This document shows positions 25,938 through 34,855 of a DNA stretch of 64,000 bases, piece after piece; position 1 is the first letter of the stretch; the number at the start of each line of letters is the position of its first letter. Source of the DNA: Klebsiella pneumoniae (GTDB lineage: Bacteria; Pseudomonadota; Gammaproteobacteria; Steroidobacterales; Steroidobacteraceae); the NCBI GenBank assembly GCA_945873095.1, contig CAMCBU010000003.1, forward strand, positions 107,976-171,975. The letters are read 5' to 3'. The notes under the pieces are model-generated. The model saw only the letters and a program-made list of their open reading frames with translations. It was not told where the DNA came from and searched no databases. A program made the position numbers and the translations under genes.

Positions 25938-28082
25938 ATGCAGACTGCACCCGACATCTTTTCCCACCGCAAGTACTGGGCCTCCCGCTTCGGCGTGGCG
26001 CCTTTCCTGCCGATGTGTCGGGCAGAGATGGACGCGCTCGGCTGGGACAGCTGCGACATCATCGTGGTGACGGGCGATGCCTATGTCGACCACCCGAGTT
26101 TCGGGATGGCCATCATCGGTCGTCTGCTAGAGGCGCAGGGTTTTCGCGTCGGCATCATTTCCCAGCCCGACTGGCAGAGTGCCGATCCATTTCGTGTTCT
26201 CGGTAAGCCAAACCTTTTCTTCGGCATCACGGCCGGGAATATGGATTCGATGGTCAATCGGTATACCAGCGATCGCCGTATTCGAAGCGACGACGCTTAT
26301 ACCCCCGCAGGCGAGGGCGGTAAGCGGCCCGATCGATCGGTCATCGTCTATGCCCAGCGAGCGCGCGAGGCTTATACCGATGTGCCGATCGTCATCGGTG
26401 GAATCGAGGCGAGTTTGCGACGTATCGCACATTTCGATTACTGGTCCGAAAAGGTCCGCCGCTCGGTGTTGCTCGACGCTAAGGCCGATCTGCTCGTGTA
26501 CGGCAACGCCGAGCGACAGATCGTCGATATTGCCCGCCGGTTAGCCGCGGGCGAAGCCATCACCGATATCACCGACCTGCGCGGCACGGTCTTTACCCGG
26601 AAGGCGATTCCGGATGATTACCTCGAGATCGATTCGACCCATCTCGATACACCGGGGCCTCTGAATCCACCGATCGACCCCTATGCGATGGACGACAACG
26701 GCGGAACCAAAGCCGCTACACAGACACCAGTGGTTGCCGACAGCGAAAATTTTGTCGAAAAATCCGCCAGTGAAAAAGTGGTTCGTTTCGTTCGTCGAGT
26801 CAAGAATGCGGATCGTGACCGTAGCGTGATTCGCCTGCCTGCCTTCGAGCAGGTCGTCGACGATCCCGTTCTGTACGCGCATGCATCGCGCATTCTGCAT
26901 CTCGAAGCAAACCCCGGTAACGCAAGGGCCTTGGTACAGCGTCACGGCAATGTGGAGGTATGGCTGAACCCGCCGCCTATCCCGTTGACGACCTCTGAGA
27001 TGGATCGGGTTTACGAGCTGCCGTATCAGCGCCAACCTCATCCCTTTTATGGCGATGCGGAGATTCCCGCCTACAAAATGATCCGCTTCTCGATCGCGAT
27101 TCAGCGCGGATGCTTCGGAGGTTGCACCTTCTGCTCGATCACCGAACATGAGGGGCGCATCATTCAGAGCCGATCGGAAGCCTCGGTGCTGCGCGAGATC
27201 GAGAAGATCCGTGACACGGTACCGGGATTTACCGGCGTGATCTCCGATCTGGGCGGCCCGACGGCCAATATGTATCGCCTCGCCTGTAAAAGTCGCGAAA
27301 TCGAAAGCGCCTGTCGCAGACCATCCTGTGTCTACCCGGGCGTTTGTCCGAACCTCAATACCGATCACACGCCGCTCATACAGCTTTATCGCAAAGCGCG
27401 CAGCTTGCCGGGTATCAAAAAGGTGTTGATCGCTTCGGGTGTGCGCTATGACCTCGCAATCGAGTCGCCCGAATACGTGAAGGAACTGGCGCAGCACCAC
27501 GTCGGGGGCTATTTGAAGATCGCGCCAGAAGCGATCGGCGAAGGACCGTTGTCGAAGATGATGAAGCCCGGGATCGGCACTTACGACCGATTCAAAGAAT
27601 TGTTCGATCGCTACTCGCGCGAAGCCGGTAAAGAACAGTATTTGATCCCGTATTTCATCGCTGCACATCCGGGTACGACGGACGAAGATATGCTCGCGTT
27701 GGCACTTTGGTTGAAGCGCAACGGATTTCGAGCCGATCAAGTGCAGGCGTTTTTACCCTCGCCAATGGCAACGGCCACAGCGATGTATCACTCTGGCAAA
27801 AATCCGCTGCGACGCGTCTCGCGTAGCAGTGAAGAAGTCGTCATTCCAAAAGGTCTGAAGGTTCGCCGCTTGCACAAGGCGTTCCTGCGTTATCACGATG
27901 CCAATAATTGGCCCACTTTGCGTGAGGCGCTACGACGCATGGGTCGGGCAGATTTGATCGGGCCCGGCAAGCAACACCTCGTGCCGGCATGGCAACCCGC
28001 GGGTACCGGCGGGATGCAAGAGGGGCAGAGAAAGCCATTTCGAACTCAACACGTTCGCTCTAAACGGAGTCCAAGACCATGA
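25938..28082 (+). CDS. YgiQ family radical SAM protein
   Basis: The protein has 714 residues starting [14 protein letters not shown], the typical YgiQ opening (ATG at 25938). An N-terminal B12-binding-like domain (about 1-200) includes [17 protein letters not shown]. The radical SAM core has the iron-sulfur motif in [12 protein letters not shown] (CxxxCxxC), and later Cys residues ([12 protein letters not shown]) may hold a second cluster. The YgiQ/UPF0313 family is widespread with unestablished chemistry. The stop overlaps the next start (ATGA). Confidence 0.9.
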   Translation: MQTAPDIFSHRKYWASRFGVAPFLPMCRAEMDALGWDSCDIIVVTGDAYVDHPSFGMAIIGRLLEAQGFRVGIISQPDWQSADPFRVLGKPNLFFGITAGNMDSMVNRYTSDRRIRSDDAYTPAGEGGKRPDRSVIVYAQRAREAYTDVPIVIGGIEASLRRIAHFDYWSEKVRRSVLLDAKADLLVYGNAERQIVDIARRLAAGEAITDITDLRGTVFTRKAIPDDYLEIDSTHLDTPGPLNPPIDPYAMDDNGGTKAATQTPVVADSENFVEKSASEKVVRFVRRVKNADRDRSVIRLPAFEQVVDDPVLYAHASRILHLEANPGNARALVQRHGNVEVWLNPPPIPLTTSEMDRVYELPYQRQPHPFYGDAEIPAYKMIRFSIAIQRGCFGGCTFCSITEHEGRIIQSRSEASVLREIEKIRDTVPGFTGVISDLGGPTANMYRLACKSREIESACRRPSCVYPGVCPNLNTDHTPLIQLYRKARSLPGIKKVLIASGVRYDLAIESPEYVKELAQHHVGGYLKIAPEAIGEGPLSKMMKPGIGTYDRFKELFDRYSREAGKEQYLIPYFIAAHPGTTDEDMLALALWLKRNGFRADQVQAFLPSPMATATAMYHSGKNPLRRVSRSSEEVVIPKGLKVRRLHKAFLRYHDANNWPTLREALRRMGRADLIGPGKQHLVPAWQPAGTGGMQEGQRKPFRTQHVRSKRSPRP

Positions 28083-29140
28083 GTTCGCCGCATCAGTTCC
28101 GGCCCGGTCTCGAGTTCGACGTCGACGCACTCGAGGTGTATTTGAGGGGGGTTATCGCCGGGTTTTCGCGGATCGACAGGGTTACGCAGTTCGCGGGCGG
28201 CCAGTCCAATCCCACCTATCGCGTGGATGCACAAGTGGCAGACCGCGCGCACTCGTTCGCACTGCGTCGTAAGCCGCCCGGTGTGCTCGCACCGTCTGCG
28301 CATGCGATCGAGCGAGAATTTCGGGTCATGCACGCGTTGCAGGTAACGGGTTTCCCCGTTGCCAAGGCATGGGTGCTCTGCGAAGACGTGAACGTCATCG
28401 GCACCGCGTTCTACATCATGGATTGTCTGGATGGTCGAATATTTTGGGATCCAAGCCTGCCTGAAGTCGAGTTTTCCGAGCGGATGCCAATTTTCTTCAC
28501 GATGGCAGAAACCTTAGCCGATCTGCATCGCGTGGATGTCACTTCGGTCGGGCTTACTGATTACGGTAAGGCTGAGGGATACGTCGCACGACAGGTGGCG
28601 CGGTGGTCAAAACTCTATCTTGCCGATATCGAGGTTGCAGGGCGGGTTCCCGCCATGGAGCGTTTGATGGAGTGGTTGCCGGCCAATGCACCGGCGGCCG
28701 AGCCCGCACCCACCTTGGTACACGGGGATTTTCGAATCGACAACATGGTTTTTGCCAAAGAGGAAGCCCGAGTGCTCGGCGTGCTCGATTGGGAGTTGTC
28801 GACGATCGGCAATCCGGAGGCAGACTTCGCCTACAACTTCATGATGTATCGCGTTCCATCGGCGGCCATCCCGGGGCTGATGAACGTTGATCTGGCGAAG
28901 CACGGCTTGCCGTCGGAGCGCCAGTACGTCGATCGCTATTGTCGGCGGCGTGGGATTTCGGATATTCCCGCTCTCGACTATTACGTCGCGTTCTGTATGT
29001 TTCGCTTGGCCGGCATCTTCCATGGAATTCGTGGGCGTTTCGCCCGAGGAACGGCGGTCAGTCCCAAGGCGAAGGAATATGCGGGCAACGTCGAGCTGAT
29101 GGCGGATCTCGCTTGGCAACAGGTCGAGCGGTCAAGATGA
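28079..29140 (+). CDS. APH-type phosphotransferase (ACAD10/11-kinase-like)
   Basis: The 353-residue protein has the aminoglycoside-phosphotransferase fold: a glycine-containing N-lobe loop ([12 protein letters not shown]), catalytic loop [12 protein letters not shown], and metal site [19 protein letters not shown]. This arrangement matches the subgroup related to the kinase domain of acyl-CoA dehydrogenases ACAD10/11, where 4-hydroxyacyl-CoA phosphorylation is known in eukaryotes and some bacteria. No acyl-CoA dehydrogenase gene is nearby, so the substrate is open. It is coupled to the YgiQ gene by a four-base overlap and overlaps the start of the decayed DUF423 gene. Confidence 0.85.
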   Translation: MSSPHQFRPGLEFDVDALEVYLRGVIAGFSRIDRVTQFAGGQSNPTYRVDAQVADRAHSFALRRKPPGVLAPSAHAIEREFRVMHALQVTGFPVAKAWVLCEDVNVIGTAFYIMDCLDGRIFWDPSLPEVEFSERMPIFFTMAETLADLHRVDVTSVGLTDYGKAEGYVARQVARWSKLYLADIEVAGRVPAMERLMEWLPANAPAAEPAPTLVHGDFRIDNMVFAKEEARVLGVLDWELSTIGNPEADFAYNFMMYRVPSAAIPGLMNVDLAKHGLPSERQYVDRYCRRRGISDIPALDYYVAFCMFRLAGIFHGIRGRFARGTAVSPKAKEYAGNVELMADLAWQQVERSR

Positions 29141-29302
29141 GCGCACGGGCGATCTGGGTACCGGCCGCGTTGTTGATCGCGATGGCGACGGCGATGACGA
29201 CGGCGATGACGACGGCACTGGGCGCTTTTGGAACTCATGCGGGACGCCGGTTTTGATATTGCGGTGACCTAGCAGTTTTTTTACTCGCTGCGGCTATTTT
29301 GA
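29137..29302 (+). pseudogene. Decayed DUF423-family membrane protein gene
   Basis: An ATG overlapping the previous stop opens 39 codons ending LGAFGTHAGRRF, which resembles the N-terminal DUF423 signature (LGAFGAHAL). The frame then closes at 29254-29256. In the next frame, with no start of its own, the codons read GFDIAVT, then TAG at 29270-29272, then QFFYSLRLF. This resembles the next conserved DUF423 segment (AVxYQFxHALGL), with TAG in place of the tyrosine codon. So a frameshift and a nonsense change are both visible, and the rest of the roughly 120-residue protein is missing where the convergent hydrolase gene begins. Three copies of a 12-base repeat lie inside the remnant. Confidence 0.6.
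29179..29214. repeat. Three tandem 12-base units inside the DUF423 remnant
   Basis: Units at 29179-29190, 29191-29202 and 29203-29214 read GCGATGGCGACG, then GCGATGACGACG twice. They are in frame and encode AMAT-AMTT-AMTT in the expected first membrane helix, just before LGAFG. Such in-frame repeats arise by slippage. Their presence in a gene already broken downstream fits relaxed selection. Confidence 0.85.
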
Positions 29303-30271
29303 TTTGACGTTCACGAGCGCTGACCGACCGAGCCAATCGACGATAGCTTGCGCCACCTCGCTCGGTGCTTCTTCATGGACGTAATGTCCTGCGTTGGAAA
29401 ATCGAACGAGAGTCGAGCCGGGCAACAGAGCCTGTAACTCGGTCGCCTCTTGCAAAGGTTTGTTTCGATCCTGATCGCCCCACGGAATCAAGACGGGCAC
29501 CTTCACATCAGCAGCTAGCGTGATTTCCTCGCCCTCGCGATACTGCGCCATAAGCGAAGTCGTGCCACGCATATAGCCTTCGCTGCGCGCCGCGAGCATC
29601 ACATCATCGATGACTTGCTCGGTGACGATCGCTGGATTCACATAGGAATTCTTGAGAAACCGCCCCCTGAACTCGCGGCTTGCAAACAGCTTGGCTGACA
29701 TTCGCGGCAAAGGCGGTAGCGTAACTTGAACGATTTTGGGGACTCCGGTGCTGATGATTCCCGGATTGAGCAGGACAAGGCCTACCGCGCGATCATCTTG
29801 AACGACTGCTTGCAGCGCAACCGCACCGCCGAGCGAATGCCCCACATAGACGATGGTATCGAGACCGAGCTGGCGTGCAGCGCGTCGCAGCATCAGGGCT
29901 TGAGGCCCGTTGTGATAATCGTAGTCGGTCGGCTTGTCTGACAGACCGTACCCGATCATATCGATGGCGATGACATGGTGGGTTTGCGCCAACAATGGTG
30001 CGAGAGTGCGAAAGCTCTGCAGCGAGTTTCCAAAGCCGTGTATCAGCAGCAGCGAGGCGCGACTGGCTTGTTGGGTTCCCCACTCTCGGTAACGCAAGGT
30101 CAGCCCATCGACCGACACGAACCGATCCTCTTTATCCGCGAGCGAGGCGGCCGCTTGTTCTGATGGGTGAGGCCAATACGCCCAGATCGTGACACCCACC
30201 CATGACAGTGCGAGCGCGGCGATGCAGAGCCAGAGTGCGCGTTTGAAGAACCGCATGAGCGCCGATTGCAT
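29294..30271 (-). CDS. Membrane-anchored alpha/beta hydrolase
   Basis: The protein has about 325 residues from the ATG at 30271 (ATG at 30256, MRFFKR, is an alternative). An N-terminal hydrophobic helix (ALWLCIAALALSWVGVTIW) is a signal anchor. The hydrolase domain has the oxyanion-hole motif HGFGNS, nucleophile elbow GHSLGG, an acid in GDQDRNKP and the catalytic His in NAGHYVHEE, so a full Ser-Asp-His triad is present. The substrate is unknown: esters, lactones or epoxides are all possible. Its 3' end overlaps the decayed DUF423 gene. Confidence 0.87.
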   Translation of the reverse strand: MQSALMRFFKRALWLCIAALALSWVGVTIWAYWPHPSEQAAASLADKEDRFVSVDGLTLRYREWGTQQASRASLLLIHGFGNSLQSFRTLAPLLAQTHHVIAIDMIGYGLSDKPTDYDYHNGPQALMLRRAARQLGLDTIVYVGHSLGGAVALQAVVQDDRAVGLVLLNPGIISTGVPKIVQVTLPPLPRMSAKLFASREFRGRFLKNSYVNPAIVTEQVIDDVMLAARSEGYMRGTTSLMAQYREGEEITLAADVKVPVLIPWGDQDRNKPLQEATELQALLPGSTLVRFSNAGHYVHEEAPSEVAQAIVDWLGRSALVNVKSK

Positions 30272-30310
30272 ACAATTCCGCCCTCCGTCGCAACGGCTTT
30301 TATCCATTCT
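30272..30310. promoter_or_regulatory. Very short divergent intergenic region (hydrolase / hrpB)
   Basis: Only 39 bases separate the proposed starts, so promoters for the two divergent genes must overlap each other or the coding ends. No clear promoter boxes or ribosome binding sites are visible, and both start choices carry some uncertainty. Confidence 0.25.
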
Positions 30311-32869
30311 GTGATCACGCTGCCCGAACTTCCGATCCTCGAGTCTCTCGTAGCGCTGAAAACCGCGCTACGCGCACATGCGGGCGTCGTACTGGAAGCA
30401 CCACCCGGAGCCGGCAAGAGCACGGTCGTACCGTTAGCCTTGCTCGATGAGTCATGGGTGGGTGATCGAAAAATCCTGATGCTCGAGCCGCGTCGCTTGG
30501 CAGCTCGTGCGGTAGCGCAGCGTATGGCAAGCACCTTGGGCGAAGAGGTTGGCGAGACCGTGGGGTATCGCATGCGGCTAGAGACGCGTGTGAGCCGCCG
30601 AACCCGGATCGAGGTGGTGACCGAGGGCGTGTTGAGTCGAATACTCCAGTCGGATCCCGCGCTTGAAAATATCGCCATCGTCATCTTTGACGAGTTTCAC
30701 GAGCGTAGCTTGAATGCCGATCTCGGCTTGGCTTTGTGTCTCGATTCGCGGGCGGCCCTCGGTACCGATCTGAGAATTCTCGTGATGTCGGCCACCCTCG
30801 ATGGGGTCGCGGTTGCGAAGTTACTGGCGTCGGATTCCACGGCGGATGCGCCCGTCATCAGCAGCGCTGGCCGCAGCTTTCCAGTGGAGATTCGGCATCT
30901 GGGCAAAGGTCTTCCGCCCTTACCCGGCGAAGCGGAGTCCGCCGAGCGTATGGCGGGTCTCGCCGTGTTACGTGCACTGCGTGAGTGTGAGGGCGACATT
31001 CTCGTTTTCTTACCCGGTATGGCCGAGATTCGTCGTGTCAAAGAGTTTATTGAGTCGGCACCCGATTTCAGCTCGAGCAAAGTGCGGGCGCTGCCTTTGC
31101 ACGGCGATCTGTCGGCTGCATCGCAAGATGAGGCGTTGCGCGCCCACTCGGATGTTCGTCGCGTCATTCTCTCGACCAACATTGCCGAGACCAGTCTGAC
31201 CCTGCCCGGTATTCGCGTCGTGATCGACAGTGGCTTGGTTCGTCGTGCTGTCTTTGATCCTGCCTCGGGAATGTCGCGACTGGAGACCCGTCGTATTTCA
31301 CGCGCTTCGGCGGCGCAGCGAGCAGGCCGTGCCGGACGTGTGGCTGCGGGCGTTTGTTATCGCCTCTGGAGTGAAGGGGCTGAGCGCAGCTTGAGCGCGT
31401 ATACGCCCGCCGAACTCGTCGAGGCGGATCTGATGCCGCTCGCTTTGGATCTGGCCGAGTGGGGTGTGCTTGATCCCACGCGTTTAGCTTGGTTGGATGT
31501 GCCGCCGCGAGCGGTGCTCGACAGCGCTCGCGATACTTTGCGTGCGCTCGGCGCCCTGGATCTGCAGGGTCGCATCACGAGCCATGGGCGCGCCATGTCG
31601 AGTTGGCCAGTTCACCCAAGATTGGCGCATTTGCTGCTCGAGAGTCGGCAGCGTGGCGTTGCGCGAGAGGGCGCCAGACTTGCCGCGCTGCTGACCGAGC
31701 GCGATATTTTGCGTCGCAGCGAGGATGTCGACATCACGAGTCGCCTCGATTTACTCGATCAGCCGTCGAGAGGTGTCGGTATCGATCATGCGGTGCTCGC
31801 GCGAGTGCGACAATTATCGACGAAATTTGAACAACGAATGGTCGAACAACGAATAGCCGACGAACGGGTCGGTAACGCACGACCCTACCTCGACGCCGCC
31901 GGGTTGCTCGCCTTGGCCTATCCGGATCGGATCGCGCAGCGTCGGCCCGGGAGCAATCGCCAGTTTTTGCTTGCCAACGGTAAAGGGGCGATCATTCCGA
32001 GCGCAGATCGCCTCGGGCAGAGCGAGTTTCTCGTCGCGATCGATCTGGATGATCGGGGTCGTGAGGCGCAGATTCGACTGGCGGCCAACCTGTCCCGCGC
32101 GATGCTCGAAGCAGCGACGGCCGATCGTTGGCAGCGCACGACAGAAACGTTTTGGTCATCCGAAGATCAGTGCGTCGTCGCGCGTGAGGTCGTGCGACTC
32201 GGCGAATTGATCATCGAGGCGAAGCCCCGACGAGTCGATGTCGCTGCTGACTTGCTTCGAGCCATGCTCGATGGCATTCGGGCGATGGGCCTGTCGGCTT
32301 TGCCATGGTCCGATGAGAGCCGAGCTTTTTGTGCCCGTGCCGAGATGGCACGGCGACTCGATTTGCCCGGAACGCAGACTTGGCCAGAGATGTCCGATGA
32401 CGCCCTGACTCGAAGTGTCGAAACCTGGCTGTCTCCGTGGCTCGAAGGGATCACGCGCCGCTCGCATCTGGCGAAACTGCCGTTGCTCGAGGCTTTGCAG
32501 TTTCGTGTCGGAGCCGAGGGCGTACGACGCCTAGATGAATGGCTACCCACCCATATCGTCGTGCCGACGGGCAGTCGAATCCGCATCGACTACATCGATG
32601 ATCTTGCGCCCTGTGCATCGATGCGGCTGCAAGAGGTTTTCGGTCTTGCAGCGACACCGAGATTCGCGCTCGGCAAAATTCCCGTGACGTTCAAACTGCT
32701 CTCACCCGCGCAACGGCCGCTGCAAATCACCGCGGATTTGGTGAGCTTCTGGCGTAACGCTTATGCCGATGTCCGCAAAGACATGCGCGGCCGATACCCG
32801 AGACATTATTGGCCGCTGGATCCACTGCAAGCGGAGCCGACGCGACGGGTCAAACCGCGTTCAGGCTGA
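30311..32869 (+). CDS. hrpB: ATP-dependent helicase HrpB
   Basis: The protein has about 852 residues. A GTG at 30311 gives MITLPELPILESL, the usual HrpB opening; a TTG at 30266 is possible but less likely. Motifs in order: Walker A EAPPGAGKST, Walker B DEFHERS, motif III MSATLDG, motif V STNIAETSLT, and QRAGRAGR. The HrpB C-terminal domain follows. HrpB is a DEAH/DExH RNA-helicase-like protein of unsettled function in proteobacteria. Its end overlaps the convergent XdhC gene by 20 bases. Confidence 0.93.
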   Translation: MITLPELPILESLVALKTALRAHAGVVLEAPPGAGKSTVVPLALLDESWVGDRKILMLEPRRLAARAVAQRMASTLGEEVGETVGYRMRLETRVSRRTRIEVVTEGVLSRILQSDPALENIAIVIFDEFHERSLNADLGLALCLDSRAALGTDLRILVMSATLDGVAVAKLLASDSTADAPVISSAGRSFPVEIRHLGKGLPPLPGEAESAERMAGLAVLRALRECEGDILVFLPGMAEIRRVKEFIESAPDFSSSKVRALPLHGDLSAASQDEALRAHSDVRRVILSTNIAETSLTLPGIRVVIDSGLVRRAVFDPASGMSRLETRRISRASAAQRAGRAGRVAAGVCYRLWSEGAERSLSAYTPAELVEADLMPLALDLAEWGVLDPTRLAWLDVPPRAVLDSARDTLRALGALDLQGRITSHGRAMSSWPVHPRLAHLLLESRQRGVAREGARLAALLTERDILRRSEDVDITSRLDLLDQPSRGVGIDHAVLARVRQLSTKFEQRMVEQRIADERVGNARPYLDAAGLLALAYPDRIAQRRPGSNRQFLLANGKGAIIPSADRLGQSEFLVAIDLDDRGREAQIRLAANLSRAMLEAATADRWQRTTETFWSSEDQCVVAREVVRLGELIIEAKPRRVDVAADLLRAMLDGIRAMGLSALPWSDESRAFCARAEMARRLDLPGTQTWPEMSDDALTRSVETWLSPWLEGITRRSHLAKLPLLEALQFRVGAEGVRRLDEWLPTHIVVPTGSRIRIDYIDDLAPCASMRLQEVFGLAATPRFALGKIPVTFKLLSPAQRPLQITADLVSFWRNAYADVRKDMRGRYPRHYWPLDPLQAEPTRRVKPRSG

Positions 32870-33794
32870 ATGCCGCTTGAATCTCCGCGACGATCGACAG
32901 CGCGATCCCTTCAGGCGTGCGGCCGCCGAGATTCAGTCCGACCGGCGCCCGCAGTCGGGTGGTCAGATCTTTAGCCAGTGGTCCGAGATCCGCCAGCAAT
33001 CTCTCTCTTCTCGCCGGCGGGCCCAGCAGGCCGACGTAGGGGATCTTTGCACGCGCGAGTCCTGCGAGATACTGGGCATCGGCACCGAGATGATGACTCA
33101 TGACGACCGCCGCCGAGAAACGCTCGAGATCCAGATCCTTCGTCCAGTCGTGCAATTCGATTTGCTTGACGGTCTCGGCACCGACGAATCGCTGCATGAG
33201 CGCATAAGCCGGACGGTGATCAAGCAGCGTGACTTTCCAGCCTAGCCGATGTGCAAAGTCGAGGAGTGGTTCAGCATCGGGACCTGCACCGCAGATCAGT
33301 AGTCGCAGCGGTGGTGCGACTCTCCAGCGGAAATGATCCGCGATCGACTCTGACGCGGGGGTCGTCGCGTCTGTGGTGATAAATCCGCCGTCACGCAAGT
33401 CGATCAAAAGGTCGACTCGTTCGTGGTTCGCCAATCTATTGAAAATACTCGTCAGTGGTTCGTAGTCTTCATCGCTACGGCAGCGCAACAAGAAAATCGT
33501 CATCGATCCTTCGCATCCAAGACCGAGACCCCAAATGGGATCATCGCTGCTGCGATTGTCGTAGCGATGCATCGTGCAGCGACGAGCATCGGCGAGCATT
33601 TTCGAGGCGTGCTCGTGCAGGTCGCCCTCCAAGCACCCGCCGCTCAGCAAGCCTGCGCGACGGCCACTCGATGACAAGAGCATGAACGCGCCCGGTTTTC
33701 GGTAGGTCGAGCCTTCGGTCGCGACAATGAGAGCGATCACGAGCTCCGCGCCGGCCCTGCGCTCGTACTCAAAGAAATCCTGCAGATCCATCAT
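32850..33794 (-). CDS. XdhC family protein
   Basis: The 314-residue protein begins MMDLQDFFEYERRAG. The N-terminal XdhC/CoxI domain shows GSTYRKPGAFMLL and LLSGGCLEGDLHEH. The C-terminal Rossmann domain shows LLICGAGPDAEPLLDFAHRL and GLLGPPARRERLL. XdhC proteins insert or sulfurate the molybdenum cofactor of xanthine dehydrogenase-type enzymes. No molybdoenzyme gene is in the window, so the client is elsewhere. The start at 33794 is chosen because upstream codons in this frame lie inside the MDR gene; it overlaps that gene's stop (ATGA). Confidence 0.88.
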   Translation of the reverse strand: MMDLQDFFEYERRAGAELVIALIVATEGSTYRKPGAFMLLSSSGRRAGLLSGGCLEGDLHEHASKMLADARRCTMHRYDNRSSDDPIWGLGLGCEGSMTIFLLRCRSDEDYEPLTSIFNRLANHERVDLLIDLRDGGFITTDATTPASESIADHFRWRVAPPLRLLICGAGPDAEPLLDFAHRLGWKVTLLDHRPAYALMQRFVGAETVKQIELHDWTKDLDLERFSAAVVMSHHLGADAQYLAGLARAKIPYVGLLGPPARRERLLADLGPLAKDLTTRLRAPVGLNLGGRTPEGIALSIVAEIQAAFSLNAV

Positions 33795-34825
33795 CCATGC
33801 CGAATGACGATTTTGCCGAAGTGGTTGCCATTTTCCATGTAGACGAAGGCTGCATCCGCTTGCGTGAAGTCGAATGCCCGATCGATGACCGGCTTGATCC
33901 GATGTTGGTCGATGAACGCGTTCATGGTTTCGAAATTGGCGCGCGAACCGACGAAGATGCCGGAGACGCTCGTACTGCGGCCGATCATCGCGGCAGCTGG
34001 AATTTCGCCGCCGAATCCCGCGAGTCCACCGATGATGGCGATATGCCCCCCGTGTGCAAGCGATGCGAGTGATTGCGCCAGCGTGCCGACACCGCCCACT
34101 TCGAGCACATGGTGAACCCCGACCTCTCCGGTTGCGGCAAGCACTGCAGGTGCCCACTCGGCTGTCTTGCGATAGTTGATCAGATGACTGGCACCAAGAT
34201 CTTTCGCACGATTAAGCTTCGTGTCGCTCGAGCTCGTGATGATGGCCTTCGCGCCGTGTGCTACGGCAAATTGCAGGCCGAAAATCGAAACGCCACCGGT
34301 TCCTTGCAGCAGTACATCATCTCCCGCACGAAGACCGCCACGCGTGACGAGTCCGTTCCACGCGGTCAAAGCAGCGCAGGGCAGTGTTGCCGCTTCCTCG
34401 AATGACAGATGGTCGGGGAAGCGCAGCACGCCTTCCTCGTTCAGCGTCACGTACTCGGACAACATGCCATCCTGCGCACCACCGAGAGCGGAGGCTCCCG
34501 TTGCGGCGGTGGGTCTGCCGGTCAACCATGTCTGAAAAAACTGCGCGACGACACGCTCGCCGAGCTTGACGCGAGTGACTTCCGCGCCAACCGCAACGAT
34601 CTCACCGGCTCCGTCCGACAACGGAATGACCGTCGAGCGATCACCGACCGGATACCAACCGCGCAGCACCATGATGTCGCGGCGATTCAGCGACGTTGCG
34701 CGGACTCGAACGAGCACTTCCTTTGGGCCCGGCGCTCTCACCGAGGCGCCCTCGATGAGGTTGAGACTAAAGCCCTGCGCTTGTTTGAAAAGCTGGTATT
34801 GGTTCTGCTGTTTTGGGATGTTCAT
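33791..34825 (-). CDS. MDR-family NAD(P)-dependent alcohol dehydrogenase/quinone oxidoreductase
   Basis: This 344-residue medium-chain dehydrogenase/reductase has a GroES-like N-terminal domain (VLVRVRATSLNRRDIM, PLSDGAGEIVAVG) and a Rossmann domain with LLQGTGGVSIFGLQFA. The catalytic zinc Cys-His-Glu set is not apparent: the position before SLNRRD lacks Cys, and the structural-zinc Cys cluster is missing. It therefore resembles the zinc-independent quinone-reductase-like subgroup. The substrate is unknown. Coupled by overlap to the XdhC gene. Confidence 0.88.
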   Translation of the reverse strand: MNIPKQQNQYQLFKQAQGFSLNLIEGASVRAPGPKEVLVRVRATSLNRRDIMVLRGWYPVGDRSTVIPLSDGAGEIVAVGAEVTRVKLGERVVAQFFQTWLTGRPTAATGASALGGAQDGMLSEYVTLNEEGVLRFPDHLSFEEAATLPCAALTAWNGLVTRGGLRAGDDVLLQGTGGVSIFGLQFAVAHGAKAIITSSSDTKLNRAKDLGASHLINYRKTAEWAPAVLAATGEVGVHHVLEVGGVGTLAQSLASLAHGGHIAIIGGLAGFGGEIPAAAMIGRSTSVSGIFVGSRANFETMNAFIDQHRIKPVIDRAFDFTQADAAFVYMENGNHFGKIVIRHG

Positions 34826-34855
34826 GCAGCCGATTGTACGGCCATCGATCCCGGC

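Noticed and set aside
26541..27740. Long antisense open frame (399 codons) over the YgiQ gene
   Set aside because: High GC opens long antisense frames; this one has shadow-like composition, no motif and no start signal, while the plus strand encodes a clear radical SAM protein.
33795..34157. N-terminal extension of the XdhC reading frame
   Set aside because: It lies inside the MDR dehydrogenase gene, is rich in Arg/His/Cys with no domain likeness, and the proper XdhC start overlaps the upstream stop at 33791-33794.
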